Shown one piece after another: positions 16,701 to 25,640 of a DNA stretch of 31,695 nt; positions within the stretch are counted from its first letter, which is position 1; the number at the start of each line of letters is the position of its first letter. The DNA is taken from the IMG/VR virus record IMGVR_UViG_3300031673_000310, positions 1-31,695 of that record. One strand, 5' to 3'. The notes beneath the pieces were generated by a model. The model was not told the DNA's origin and did not search any database. It saw nothing but the letters and a program-made list of their open reading frames with translations. The translations under genes and the position numbers were made by a program. This DNA comes from a virus.

Positions 16701-17252
16701 ATATTATCTGCTTTATTAGAACAAGGCAAAAGTCCACAAGAAGCAATACCAGAAGTAGGCCTTCTTTTAGGAGCTTTACCAGCCGTAATAGATGCAATAC
16801 CTACATTTTATACTGGAACAAATACAACCGTTGCAGATGCTTTAGGAAGTCCACATTTAAACACTCAAAGAGATGGCTATATAATAAGAGCAGATGGATC
16901 TGAAAAAATATTAAATCCTTCACAAAGTAAAAGAACTGGAGGAAGAACAACAGATGAAATTACCTCAATAGTTGAAAAATATGATAATGGTTTATTGACT
17001 GGTTTAAATGATTATAACCAGCCAAAAGTTTTAAATACTAATTGGCAAACAAATGATCAAATTTTAAGTAAATTTAATTCATTAGAAAAATCTATTATTA
17101 ATACAAATAGAAGAATTGAGGAGGCTATAAATAAGCAGCCAGTTTTAGACGAAGTTAAATTCAATAAGATAACAAAAGAAATGATGGTTGTAATGAAGTC
17201 AAATAATAAGACAACAAACACAAGATCCAGCATTAAAAAGAGTATATTTTAA
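13770..17252 (+). CDS. Tail tape measure protein, TP901 type
   Basis: 1160 residues. It sets tail length and is expelled during infection. N-terminal coiled coils (1-190, Lys/Glu/Asn-rich) are followed by the TP901 core around residues 220-440 (RKFESANAQLAGVLG; SFSANEVAQLQTEFAKLGF; AGISGSMAGNNLKSSF). A hydrophobic block with two to three possible membrane helices lies at about 495-600 (DNLVGIITTIGALTAAFL; GILVTVLAAAVTAFIAF). Long coiled coils cover about 605-990, and a beta C-terminal part ends the protein. The many Gln/Lys/Glu repeats make overall length recognisable but alignment hard. Confidence 0.97.
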   Translation: MAKQIKFNEFVDAQSVEAGLNTILASLNKVEESLKSISKASKNALNLNEGKSFNDVKKLNDEIQKSNKVYDQKAKIAKERIEIEKKLKVARSNAIQQNVEIKLQLQEQNKINKQLAREKLNLVGAYEKESKRLIALRKQYKDLALSEGEGSAKAKALLKDITALDNKLKSVDKSVGQSQRNVGNYGSALQRLKGSFTSLAGAAGLTVGVMGAFRVLKDSIGLVRKFESANAQLAGVLGTTQEGVKVLTEDALRLGAATSFSANEVAQLQTEFAKLGFNESEILNATEATLDLAAAVGADLGEAAAIAGATLGGFGLGAEETQRVVDVMAKSFSTSALDLEKFKESMKTAAPAAKAVGINVEETTALLGTLANAGISGSMAGNNLKSSFINLNKAGLTLEQGLEKVANSENKLGTAAQLVGKNAAASFLILAEGTKTTEELTLGLEKAGGAAKVMAEERLNTLDGALALLNSAWEGFILNLNSGTGAAKGMANVVRFLADNLVGIITTIGALTAAFLTYKLTVTATNVITKAYTITTNALKVAQAALTGGVQGATVAMRAFNAVTKANPVGILVTVLAAAVTAFIAFRDSATDAMKAQEAFNAEAERARKQSQENVKLIKEETNEKIIALQNDIRIRRAAGEDSKKLDEEFAERRKQLLIEEREDNKLRIKAGLEAAEIEKQNLLLKIKSVEDQIAAQEKLSIQTGRDQGLLNKLKDERSKLVIEAGETAGRFKGVLSSLKDANINLNKEIAQSDNDLAEVIAGNTDKTSKEYQNRLKELELLRQKLEDIENGFISDDFERQRKVIKTKFEREIKSIKGNSQVEKDLRVALKRQEEQELQKLAEEFFKANGEFQEEKVKELAGKKSNVFQEYLEKRKTELENELKLEEYYSNLRVEIQKSILSKLEQISTKRSEQEIEAIDKEIAANEKRQDQLRELAQRDVLGADQSIAAEKKRAAELEKERQQEVRKQELKTAGFKILSALLEQGKSPQEAIPEVGLLLGALPAVIDAIPTFYTGTNTTVADALGSPHLNTQRDGYIIRADGSEKILNPSQSKRTGGRTTDEITSIVEKYDNGLLTGLNDYNQPKVLNTNWQTNDQILSKFNSLEKSIINTNRRIEEAINKQPVLDEVKFNKITKEMMVVMKSNNKTTNTRSSIKKSIF

Positions 17253-17253
17253 T

Positions 17254-17261
17254 TATTTTTG
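17254..17261 (+). promoter_or_regulatory. Possible TAnnTTTG element before tail-hub gene
   Basis: TATTTTTG matches the -7 element and begins one base after the tape-measure stop, in the 18-base gap before the next ATG. There is no TTG at -33, so it may be chance in T-rich DNA. Confidence 0.2.
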
Positions 17262-17270
17262 TAATTATTA

Positions 17271-19028
17271 ATGGCCGAAAACACAATAAATACCAGAGAA
17301 TCTTTTGAAATTAACGGATTAACCGTTAATCCTCCAGTAGAATGGGCTGATATTGAAATTGAAGCTTCATTTGACAATGATAATATTCAACCAAATATTA
17401 CTATTGATACTTTTAGATTTGTAAATAAAGAGGCCACAATATTAAAAGACTGGATTAATAACGGTTTTCCTGGAATATTTGAGGGTATTCCATTTAAAAT
17501 AAAGGGCTTTAACAATACAAATAATTTATCTGTTTTCGATGGATTTATAAATTTGTCAGATGATGTTTCACTTTTAGAAGATGGATCTGTTAATGCTAAA
17601 GTAATCAAGAAAGATGGTTTAAATAATTTACAAGATAGATTAGATGCTTTAACTTTTGGTTTCCTGGAGGACATAGGCATAATAAATTCTTCAAATTATA
17701 CAACAATAGATTACGTTGTTGAAAAAAAAATAAATGCAGTTGAATTAATTATTTCAAATGTTGTTTTATTTTTAATGATTAAAGAATTAGCTGAATCAAT
17801 TGAAAGAGTTGCTACTGATATTGCAACTGGAATAGCTTTAACTTCTATTCCATTAGGAGGAGCAATTGGAGCAGTTGTTTGGTTTGCAGCAAAAGCATTA
17901 ATCAATTTATCTTATGCAATTGTTTTATTGGCAGCAGTTATTAACTTAGCAAATAAACTTTTTCAATTGTTATTACCTCCAGTAAGACAACATAAGGTTA
18001 TGAAGTTAAGAACGGCAATGGAACGAGTTTGCATTGCTTTAGGTTATAATTTTGTAAGTCCAATTACGGAATTAGACGATGTTTATTTTTTACCTTCAAA
18101 TCCAAGACAAGATAATGTTAGTTTATTAGATGGATTAATTACAACTTATAAAGGAACACAATCTGGAATACCAAATCAAATTGATTTTGGTTATGGTTGT
18201 GGCGAATTTTTCCAGGTAATGAGAGAATTATTTAATGGTAAATATGCAATAGTTGGTAATGATCTACATTTAAGAAGTTTAAATGATCCATATTGGGTAA
18301 AAACTTCAACATATCAATTACCAGATGTATTAATTGAGGAGCAGAAATATAACACAAATGAATTAAATGCAAGATGGTCTTTAGATTTTAAAATAGATTT
18401 AAGAGATGATTGGACAATAGATAATTATGTTGGATCTTCATTAGAAAGAGTTACTGATGCTATAACCGTAAATAATTTAAAAGCTAAATATTTAAAAGGT
18501 ATAGAAGAAATCCAAATACCTTATGCTTTAGGTAACAGAAAAGATCAATTAAATGCAGTTGAAAACACTTTAAAAGTTGTGGCTGGTTTAATAGATTCGG
18601 TAACTGGTGCTTTTGGATCTGGAACTAACTTTGTTTCTACAATGAATAATAAAGTTGGAATGTTAAAGGTAAGCGATAATTCACATTCAATACCTAAATT
18701 ATTATTTTTGAAAGGAGGTAAAATACCAGTTAATGATCGTGTTTCTTTTTCTGCTCCAAAAATGTATCAAAAATACTGGAATGAGAGTAGTTGGGTAACA
18801 AACGCAAATAAAAGGCAAAGAAAAGTTTATAATAATGTAAGAATACCTTTTGGATTAAATGATTTTGTGAAGCTAATTGATAATAATTACATAACAGATT
18901 CAAACGGTAATCTTGGAAGGGTTTTAAATATTAGCTGGAATTTATTTTCTGATTATGCTACAATAACATATTATACAGAATTTAAATATGCTCCAAACTT
19001 AAAAGAAACTTTCATAATAGCACAATAA
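17271..19028 (+). CDS. Tail hub/distal tail protein with hydrophobic insert
   Basis: 585 residues, placed right after the tape measure where distal-tail and hub proteins lie. Residues 1-150 look like a beta-rich N-terminal domain (FEINGLTVNPPVEWADIEIE, VFDGFINLSDDVSLLEDGSV). Residues about 155-236 are strongly hydrophobic with three helices (AVELIISNVVLFLMI; GGAIGAVVWFAAKALI; AIVLLAAVINLANKLF). The rest is again beta-rich, with a domain at about 360-585 (YQLPDVLIEEQKYNTNELNA; PFGLNDFVKLIDNN). A membrane-like insert is unusual for a hub protein and may take part in host-membrane contact. Function by position. Confidence 0.65.
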   Translation: MAENTINTRESFEINGLTVNPPVEWADIEIEASFDNDNIQPNITIDTFRFVNKEATILKDWINNGFPGIFEGIPFKIKGFNNTNNLSVFDGFINLSDDVSLLEDGSVNAKVIKKDGLNNLQDRLDALTFGFLEDIGIINSSNYTTIDYVVEKKINAVELIISNVVLFLMIKELAESIERVATDIATGIALTSIPLGGAIGAVVWFAAKALINLSYAIVLLAAVINLANKLFQLLLPPVRQHKVMKLRTAMERVCIALGYNFVSPITELDDVYFLPSNPRQDNVSLLDGLITTYKGTQSGIPNQIDFGYGCGEFFQVMRELFNGKYAIVGNDLHLRSLNDPYWVKTSTYQLPDVLIEEQKYNTNELNARWSLDFKIDLRDDWTIDNYVGSSLERVTDAITVNNLKAKYLKGIEEIQIPYALGNRKDQLNAVENTLKVVAGLIDSVTGAFGSGTNFVSTMNNKVGMLKVSDNSHSIPKLLFLKGGKIPVNDRVSFSAPKMYQKYWNESSWVTNANKRQRKVYNNVRIPFGLNDFVKLIDNNYITDSNGNLGRVLNISWNLFSDYATITYYTEFKYAPNLKETFIIAQ

Positions 19029-19030
19029 AA

Positions 19031-19267
19031 ATGGATAACTTTACTAAAATAATTGAAGATTTAAAAGCAAATTCTATTGCATTAAATAAGGCTGCAAATT
19101 TAGAGTATCAAAAGGCCGTAACTAAGCTGAAGGAAGAAGGAACTGAAGAAGAAATAAAGAAGTTCGAGAGTATAGAAGAAAAATTAAATAAGGCCAAAGA
19201 AAGTTTAAATTCAAAAGATGCTTTAAATGTTATTTCTCAATTAAAAAATATGATAAATGGCAATTAA
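19031..19267 (+). CDS. Small coiled-coil protein in tail operon
   Basis: 78 residues, almost fully helical and charged (AVTKLKEEGTEEEIKKFES, KLNKAKESLNSKDALNVI). It lies two bases after the hub gene and overlaps the next by 11 bases. A small helper of the tail tip or a chaperone is possible; no family recognised. Confidence 0.6.
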   Translation: MDNFTKIIEDLKANSIALNKAANLEYQKAVTKLKEEGTEEEIKKFESIEEKLNKAKESLNSKDALNVISQLKNMINGN

Positions 19268-21743
19268 AACAATAGTAAATAGCGTTAAATTTTTTAATGA
19301 ATTTAAAAATGATCCTGGATTTGTTTCTAATTTAGGATCTTTTACCACAAATTTAACTGGAGAAGTTTTAACGAATGTAAAAGTTGAAATTTCAGTTGAT
19401 ATTAGCTGGGGTATTAATTATGCTCCTCCAGGAGGTTTTAACTGGACATTAACAAAGTCTGGAACATTATTAACAATTGTTTCAAATGATGGTTATGATT
19501 TTATTAATGAAGGATTTGCTGCTGGAGATGTTGTTGATTTAGGTCTAAATATTGGAGGAACACCAGTTTTAGCTCCAACTTTACCAATTACTTTTGTATT
19601 AGGAAATACAATGGTTATTGATACTGGAGTTTTAATTGCTTTACCTGGAGGAATAATAGGAGTTAGGATTGATGGTAAAAATGATTTAGTTGCTTTAAAT
19701 TATAAGTTTGGATTAATAGAAAATGCTGAAAGTTTTAATACAATTTCAAAAGTTTCTAATAATGATCAAGGTTATTATGCAACTGGAATAGGAGCAGATT
19801 TAGGAGGAGGAGTAAGAGATACAAGTTTTGTTGATATGACAAGATTAGGAACTTATAAAGATTGGCAAACTGGATCTGCAAGAGTTCGTTTTGTTAGCAG
19901 TCCGGCACTATATGTTCAAAGATTTATAATAGAACACGAATTTATGATCGTTCCCTTCTATTTAGAAGGTCAATTAACTAATTTAGAAAACAATGTACTA
20001 CCAACTTTATTTAATGGCTTAAATAGTCTTAAATACGTTTTTAATGCTGGTTTTAGAATAAACTTATCAAATCCAAATACTGAAAAACCTTTTCAAATAG
20101 ATGAATTTGCTGGATCGGTTGCCTGGTTTAATGAAAATTTTAATGGTTTTCAAAACGATTACGAAATAAAAAGTGTTGATTATTTTGATGGAAATACTTT
20201 GTTAGATGCAGAAGGAATTTTAGCTTCAACAAAAACAAAAATAGAAATATTAGTTGGCCGAGATTCAACACCTTTTGTTGCTGGAGATAGATTTGGAGTT
20301 TACATATCTTATTTACCAGAACAAAATGAATATGAAAATACAATTTTAAGTGATCTAAAACAGAATTTTATTTATGATCGAGCTTTAAATAGTGAAGGAG
20401 TTGCTGCTACTTCTGGAGATGATTTTATAACTTCTTGTGAAGCAGTATTATCTGGAGGAGATTTGCTTATTACTTTGGAAATGGAATATTCAAGTTTACA
20501 AAAAGCTTTTTTAGCCAATAAAATAAATTTAGGAGATACCAAATACTTAATTGGAGTTGAAGTTGGAGATAATACTTTAAGTTCTGCTGGAAGTAATAGA
20601 GTAATGCTTTTAGCAGATGTTAAAAATTATGATTTATCTGCTGATATTCCTGGATTAATGGAGTTTACAAAATATGATATTTACAAACACAATAAACAAA
20701 TTGGAGTTGGTACTCCTTCAACAGATGCTTTTACCTGGAATGAAGATGGATTAGTAGTTGATTATAACTTTTATTTAGATCTTAATAAACAAGCTTTTTT
20801 AAATAGTTTAGATTTTAAATTAATAGCTTATAATCCATTAACAGAACAAATGTTTGAATTAGATAGTTATACATTTGGAAATATAGCTTCTGCAATTGTT
20901 TCTGGAGGAGTTCAACAAATAAATGATATAACTACCAGGAATTATAATTTAGCTGCTGGAGATCAATTTAATGATGTTTCAATTATAACTGATTCAAATG
21001 CTGGAGGCCTTCAAAATTATGTTGGAAGATTTGGATTAAAAATATCTTGGCAAGACTGGTTAAGTAATGCAGATGTTGATCCTATTTTTTACGATCTTTC
21101 AAAACCTAATTACAACCTAAATGATAAAGCCAGTAATTATTCTTTTTTAAATGATTATGAAATAAGATTAGCAGTAACTTCAAATTTAGATGGAGTTTCA
21201 GATTTGGGAGTTTCTGGAAATACTGATTATTTATTTTTAAGTCCAGCAATTAATGTTTATGATTATAACAAAGGTTTTTATGATCCTTCAATTTGGAGTG
21301 GAGTAATTCAAACATTCCATCCAACAACTTTAGTAGATTTAGGAGGCCAAGTTTTATCTGGAGAAGATACGATAATGAAAACAACTTGGACAAGTACTGA
21401 TGGAGCAATAACAGATCTAACAGATTTTTGGGCTATTCATAGGATTGAAGAAAGTAATCAATTAGGTTATGAAATTGATGAATTAAGCAGTATTAATCCT
21501 TTTCCAACACCAAATAGATTAATTCCTTTATCTGGAGAAACACAATTAAAAATTTATTTAGATGCTGGAAATGTAATAACTGAATGTTTAGTTGATGGAA
21601 GCCAAATAACTTCTGGAGTATCTTATAATTTAAGTTCAAGAATAGAACAAGGAACACCAGCTATTCCAGAAGGTGCAAAAATAACTGAAGAAGATGTTTT
21701 AAAAGATACTGAAGGAGATGAATTAAAAATTATAGAAGAATGA
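19257..21743 (+). CDS. Large tail-tip/baseplate structural protein
   Basis: 828 residues rich in beta structure (Gly, Asp, Asn, aromatic). The N-terminal 250 residues include stretches like EVLTNVKVEISVDISWGINY, GDVVDLGLNIGG and IIGVRIDGKND. Mid-portion motifs repeat strand pairs around sugar-binding-like aromatic residues (GPESF-like loops are absent). The end is acidic and ATP-site-like motifs are absent. It is placed in the tail-tip segment between hub and fibre genes, where central tail-tip and baseplate proteins occur. No enzymatic signature found; assigned by position and composition. Confidence 0.65.
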   Translation: MAIKTIVNSVKFFNEFKNDPGFVSNLGSFTTNLTGEVLTNVKVEISVDISWGINYAPPGGFNWTLTKSGTLLTIVSNDGYDFINEGFAAGDVVDLGLNIGGTPVLAPTLPITFVLGNTMVIDTGVLIALPGGIIGVRIDGKNDLVALNYKFGLIENAESFNTISKVSNNDQGYYATGIGADLGGGVRDTSFVDMTRLGTYKDWQTGSARVRFVSSPALYVQRFIIEHEFMIVPFYLEGQLTNLENNVLPTLFNGLNSLKYVFNAGFRINLSNPNTEKPFQIDEFAGSVAWFNENFNGFQNDYEIKSVDYFDGNTLLDAEGILASTKTKIEILVGRDSTPFVAGDRFGVYISYLPEQNEYENTILSDLKQNFIYDRALNSEGVAATSGDDFITSCEAVLSGGDLLITLEMEYSSLQKAFLANKINLGDTKYLIGVEVGDNTLSSAGSNRVMLLADVKNYDLSADIPGLMEFTKYDIYKHNKQIGVGTPSTDAFTWNEDGLVVDYNFYLDLNKQAFLNSLDFKLIAYNPLTEQMFELDSYTFGNIASAIVSGGVQQINDITTRNYNLAAGDQFNDVSIITDSNAGGLQNYVGRFGLKISWQDWLSNADVDPIFYDLSKPNYNLNDKASNYSFLNDYEIRLAVTSNLDGVSDLGVSGNTDYLFLSPAINVYDYNKGFYDPSIWSGVIQTFHPTTLVDLGGQVLSGEDTIMKTTWTSTDGAITDLTDFWAIHRIEESNQLGYEIDELSSINPFPTPNRLIPLSGETQLKIYLDAGNVITECLVDGSQITSGVSYNLSSRIEQGTPAIPEGAKITEEDVLKDTEGDELKIIEE

Positions 21744-22660
21744 TAACAATACAATTACCTAATAGTACTCCAGCAGAATATTATCCTGGAATGGCCGTTA
21801 AGATTCAAAGAAATTCTTTGCCAGAAATAGGAGAAACACCAGAAAATGATTTTTGTTATTGTAAATTCGAGTGCGATTATACCGAAAATGTTTTTGGATC
21901 TGCTTCAAATGATTATTGGAAAAATGATAAAAACACTTTCATTTACAGAAGATTAATTGCTTCAGATACTATAACTATCAAATTATTAAAAAACGGAGTA
22001 GAAGTTGCCACAATTACAGATAATACTTTTGGAGAATATATTGATGGTTATACAACTGGAACACCAGATCAACAACTTTATGTTGTATTTACTATTTTTT
22101 GGCAAAATGTATTTTTAACTTTTGGATCTGGAGAATATACAATTGAAGCAGAACTAAATATTTTAGGTAGTACAACAATCCAGGAAAGTCAAAAGTTTAA
22201 ATTAATAGGTTATTCAGATTTAGCAGCAGATGGAACGGTAAGAATTGAGAGTTACCAAAATGGAAATATAATTGGAAGTGAATTTGATTTTACTGATCTT
22301 AATTTATATCAATCTTTTAGAGTTAAAGGTAAATTAACAGAAATTACTCCAGAACTTGAAAATGATAATTATTTAGATACGAATTATAAGAGTACACAAA
22401 TACAAACAAAAGTTTTACCAAAATGGAATTTAAACATTAAAAAAGTTAGTAGATTAGTATCTTTGTTAATAACAAGAGACGTTATTTTAAGCAATAAAAT
22501 GGAGGTAACGGATTATAATATAATTAACGAGGCAATATTTAGAAGGGTTAATGTAACGGTTGAGGCAATAGAAAAATTAGATTCAACATTTACAACAAGA
22601 GCAAGTTATGATCTTACTTTAAATGATAAAATAAACAACATTATAAAACGAAACAATTAA
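21740..22660 (+). CDS. Tail-tip protein, unknown
   Basis: 306 residues, beta-rich. It starts MITIQLPNSTPAEYYPGM, includes a Cys trio (FCYCKFEC, about residues 38-45), and ends with a helical part (IEKLDSTFTTRASYDLTLN). The start overlaps the preceding stop by ATGA. It sits between the large tail-tip protein and the long fibre, so it may join the two. No family is recognised. Confidence 0.6.
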   Translation: MITIQLPNSTPAEYYPGMAVKIQRNSLPEIGETPENDFCYCKFECDYTENVFGSASNDYWKNDKNTFIYRRLIASDTITIKLLKNGVEVATITDNTFGEYIDGYTTGTPDQQLYVVFTIFWQNVFLTFGSGEYTIEAELNILGSTTIQESQKFKLIGYSDLAADGTVRIESYQNGNIIGSEFDFTDLNLYQSFRVKGKLTEITPELENDNYLDTNYKSTQIQTKVLPKWNLNIKKVSRLVSLLITRDVILSNKMEVTDYNIINEAIFRRVNVTVEAIEKLDSTFTTRASYDLTLNDKINNIIKRNN

Positions 22661-22663
22661 GTT

Positions 22664-24205
22664 ATGCCAGAAAAAATTAGTCAATACATAGCAGATAATA
22701 CAAGTAATCCAATACAACCTTTTGATTTATTAGATTTTTCTAATTATGATAGTCCTGGAGTTTATGACGTAAGTAAAAAAATTACGGTTTTAGAATTTCT
22801 AACTTATTTAGCTGGAAATATAAATACTTATTATACTGGAAATGGATCTTTAAATGGTAATAGAGATATTAATGCAAATGGATTTTATACCAGGTGGCAA
22901 AATGGTAATCTTCTTTTACAAGAAACTGGATTAATAAATGATAGATTTTTTACCGTTCAAAATAGTTTAAGTCAAGAAAGAGCCAGATTAGGTTTTAAAC
23001 AAAGTGCAAATTCTGGAGAATTTTCTTTAACAGATTCAACTGGAGAGTTTTTTAAAGTTGGAGGTGCTGGTCAATCATATATATCAAGAGCATTTACGGT
23101 TGGAGATACTACACAAGCATTAAATACTCAATTTTCAGTTAGAGGATTAAACGATAATTCTACTCAATATTCAGCAAGATTTGGAGGTTTAAATGGAGAT
23201 TATGATTCTTTAGTTATTAGAAATGATAAAAGAGTTGGTATAGGATTAACAACACCTACTGCAAAACTTGATATTTTAGGAGAAGGAACTGGATCTGGAG
23301 TAGGTTTAAGGGTTAAAGATAGTTTAGGAGTTAAAAATTTATCAATATTTGATAACGGCAAAATAGTTTTAGGTAGAGATAACGGTGGAACTTATGATTT
23401 TGGAATTAATTTAAAATCATTTGACAGTATTAATTTAATGGCTATTGAAGAACAAGGAGGAGGTAACTATTATACCTTTAGTGCTGGATCAATGTACATA
23501 AGAAGTATAGCAAACATTGCAGCAATTAAAATGGGAGGTTTACTTTCAACTGATTCAATTGAAGCAAGAGGAGTTTATACTGGTGTTCACGATTTTGAAA
23601 TTTATAATCCAGTAGCTTCAACAAGAATAGCAAGATTTAGAACTGCAAGTAATGTAAATGGAACAACTGCTGGAGGAATTGTGCATTTAGATATGGCAAA
23701 TAATGGAGGTGTTAAGATAGGAGGGAATGCAACTTATGATCCATTAAATAAATTAGATATAAGAAATGCTTCTGATCAAAGAGCTTTAATTGTTGAAGAA
23801 GCAAGGATAACTTCTGTTTGGGGAGATGGTATTGCAAAAGCTCAAAATCCGTTTAGAGTTAAAAGATCAAATGGAACATTAATGGGCTACATAGGAACTG
23901 AAGCTAATGGAGATGGATTTGTAGCAATTGCAGATGTTGGGGGAGCTGATTCTATAAGATTAAGAGCTTTAGGAGATTCTTATTTTGGGCCAGGAACAAC
24001 TTTAGCAATTGGAAATAATAGTATTGATTCAACTGCTGCATTAGAAGTTGATAGTACAACAAAAGGGTTTTTACCTCCAAGATTAACAACGGCTCAAAGA
24101 ACGGCAATTGTAAGTCCGACAAGGGGTTTAATGGTTTATGATTCAGATATAAACAAACTTTATGTTTCAACTGCTTCTGGTTGGGAACAAATAACAAGTG
24201 TATAA
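22664..24205 (+). CDS. Tail fibre
   Basis: 513 residues. Key motif RVGIGLTTPTAKLDI (190-204) is a well-known building block of Bacteroidota phage and surface fibres. The end (463-513), with TKGFLPPRLT then GLMVYDSDINKLYVSTASGWEQI, is the other hallmark and often precedes a peptidase S74 chaperone domain; here the protein stops instead, so it lacks that self-cleaving chaperone. The middle consists of repeated Gly/Asn/Ser-rich beta units typical of trimeric shafts. Probably the main receptor-binding tail fibre. Confidence 0.85.
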   Translation: MPEKISQYIADNTSNPIQPFDLLDFSNYDSPGVYDVSKKITVLEFLTYLAGNINTYYTGNGSLNGNRDINANGFYTRWQNGNLLLQETGLINDRFFTVQNSLSQERARLGFKQSANSGEFSLTDSTGEFFKVGGAGQSYISRAFTVGDTTQALNTQFSVRGLNDNSTQYSARFGGLNGDYDSLVIRNDKRVGIGLTTPTAKLDILGEGTGSGVGLRVKDSLGVKNLSIFDNGKIVLGRDNGGTYDFGINLKSFDSINLMAIEEQGGGNYYTFSAGSMYIRSIANIAAIKMGGLLSTDSIEARGVYTGVHDFEIYNPVASTRIARFRTASNVNGTTAGGIVHLDMANNGGVKIGGNATYDPLNKLDIRNASDQRALIVEEARITSVWGDGIAKAQNPFRVKRSNGTLMGYIGTEANGDGFVAIADVGGADSIRLRALGDSYFGPGTTLAIGNNSIDSTAALEVDSTTKGFLPPRLTTAQRTAIVSPTRGLMVYDSDINKLYVSTASGWEQITSV

Positions 24206-24244
24206 TAAATAATTTTTAATAACTTTAACAAAAAATTTAAAAAA

Positions 24245-24568
24245 ATGATAGTAATAAACAAACAACTACAAAGGCCAGATAAAGGAATGGTAAGTACTGG
24301 ATCAATAATTAATTATACTGCAAGATTTTTAGAAGAAAATTTAACGGTTGTTTTTGATTTAACACATTGGTTTAGTGAAGCAGCTAAAACTGAAGGAGGT
24401 TGGTTGCCGATTAGCAGAATAACTAATTTTTCATATATTCAAATGAAAGAATGTACTCCAGAAGAATGGGCTTTATTAGATGATGCTGGAAGCGTTGCTT
24501 TAGTTGAAGGCTGGTTAAAAGAAATAATTGATGAAAAAATTGGTACTGGATTTACTGAAATAGTTTAA
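24245..24568 (+). CDS. Small protein, unknown
   Basis: 107 residues behind an A-rich leader that resembles the one before the tail-tube gene (AAATTTAAAAAAATG at both). Composition is mixed alpha/beta with Trp residues in FDLTHWFSEAAKTEGGWLP and CTPEEWALLDDAGSV. It lies between the tail fibre and the lysis genes. It may be a fibre assembly helper (replacing the missing S74 chaperone) or a small lysis-region protein. No family recognised. Confidence 0.55.
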   Translation: MIVINKQLQRPDKGMVSTGSIINYTARFLEENLTVVFDLTHWFSEAAKTEGGWLPISRITNFSYIQMKECTPEEWALLDDAGSVALVEGWLKEIIDEKIGTGFTEIV

Positions 24569-24577
24569 AAATAAAAT

Positions 24578-24757
24578 ATGATTACGCAAGAAGAAATACA
24601 ATTATTAAAACAAAGTTTAGATTTAGCAATTTCGCAAGTTTCAAATGCTATTCAACAAATCGAGCCAGAGAAAAAACAAGATGCAAGAAATTATTTAACT
24701 ACATTGATTAATTTAAATAATGATCTTGAAAATAAAATTGGCAAAAAACCGAAGTAA
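24578..24757 (+). CDS. Small helical protein, unknown (59 aa)
   Basis: 59 residues, fully helical (EEIQLLKQSLDLAISQVSNA and LTTLINLNNDLENKI). The stop and the next start share TAATG, and the start lies nine bases after the upstream stop, so it fits the operon. It may form a coiled coil and could be an oligomeric partner of the membrane-anchored protein that follows. Confidence 0.55.
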   Translation: MITQEEIQLLKQSLDLAISQVSNAIQQIEPEKKQDARNYLTTLINLNNDLENKIGKKPK

Positions 24758-25176
24758 TGGAATTGGTTAAAAAAAATTTAGTAGCAATAGTTCTTTTTTT
24801 ATCTGCAACAATTGGTGGTTATGTTTGGTCTTTAATCCAGAAAGGAGGAGAGGTTGAATTTAAAACGAAGGTTGAAGAAATAATTAAAGAAAAATTAGAT
24901 GATGCTCATATAATTGAAACATTATTAAAATCCAGACAAGTTGAAGAATTTAAAAAACAAGCTGGAGAAGATTTAAGAGATGCAATTATTGAAGATGTTA
25001 CTAAAAAAGATTCTTTAAAAATTAATCAAAACGCATATTTTGGAAAGGAATTAGGAATAAGAGATGAAGATGTAACTCCTTTAATGCTGCAACTTTTAAA
25101 AGAATATAAGGAAGGAAAACTTGTAAAGCAACAAGATATTCAACCGAGAAGAAATCCTAATACTATTGAATTATAA
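24757..25176 (+). CDS. Membrane-anchored protein of the lysis region
   Basis: 139 residues. One N-terminal membrane helix (VAIVLFLSATIGGYVWSLI, about 8-26) is followed by a helical soluble domain with many Lys and Glu (EFKTKVEEIIKEKLDDAHII, then LLKSRQVEEFKKQAGEDLRD). An anchor plus a periplasmic coil upstream of the endolysin fits an inner-membrane spanin-like or holin-related protein. No matching outer-membrane lipoprotein partner (lipobox) is visible in the window, so the spanin role is only a possibility. Confidence 0.55.
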   Translation: MELVKKNLVAIVLFLSATIGGYVWSLIQKGGEVEFKTKVEEIIKEKLDDAHIIETLLKSRQVEEFKKQAGEDLRDAIIEDVTKKDSLKINQNAYFGKELGIRDEDVTPLMLQLLKEYKEGKLVKQQDIQPRRNPNTIEL

Positions 25177-25178
25177 AG

Positions 25179-25640
25179 ATGGAAAAAATAAGCGAACATT
25201 TAAGTTTAAAAGAAGTTATAAAAAGCAATACTGCTTCCAGGAAAGGAATTAGTAATAGGCCAACAATTGAACATTTAGCTAATATTAAAATATTGGCTAA
25301 TGAAGTTTTTGAGCCATTGAGAATTTGGGCTGGAGTTCCTATTGGTGTTAGCAGTTGTTACAGAAGCAAAGCTTTGAACGAAGCTATTGGAGGGAGTTTA
25401 AAAAGCCAACATTGTGAAGGCAAAGCAATTGATCTTGATGCTGATATTTATGGAGAAATAACTAATGCAGAAATATTTGAATTTATTTCTGAAAATTTAG
25501 ATTATGATCAATTAATTTGGGAATTTGGAGATGATATTGAACCAGCCTGGATTCACGTTAGTTATAATTTAGGATCAAATAGAAAACAAAATTTGAAGGC
25601 CTACAAAGTTGATGGTAAAACAAAATATAAAGCAATATGA
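25179..25640 (+). CDS. M15-family peptidase endolysin
   Basis: 153 residues. This is the single-domain D-Ala-D-Ala carboxypeptidase-like fold: GVSSCYRS marks the entry strand, and the zinc ligands are H78 and D85 in SQHCEGKAIDLD (76-87) and H126 in WIHVS (124-128). It would cut peptidoglycan cross-links to release progeny. No signal peptide is seen, so export would depend on the holin. It overlaps the holin gene downstream by ATGA. Confidence 0.93.
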   Translation: MEKISEHLSLKEVIKSNTASRKGISNRPTIEHLANIKILANEVFEPLRIWAGVPIGVSSCYRSKALNEAIGGSLKSQHCEGKAIDLDADIYGEITNAEIFEFISENLDYDQLIWEFGDDIEPAWIHVSYNLGSNRKQNLKAYKVDGKTKYKAI

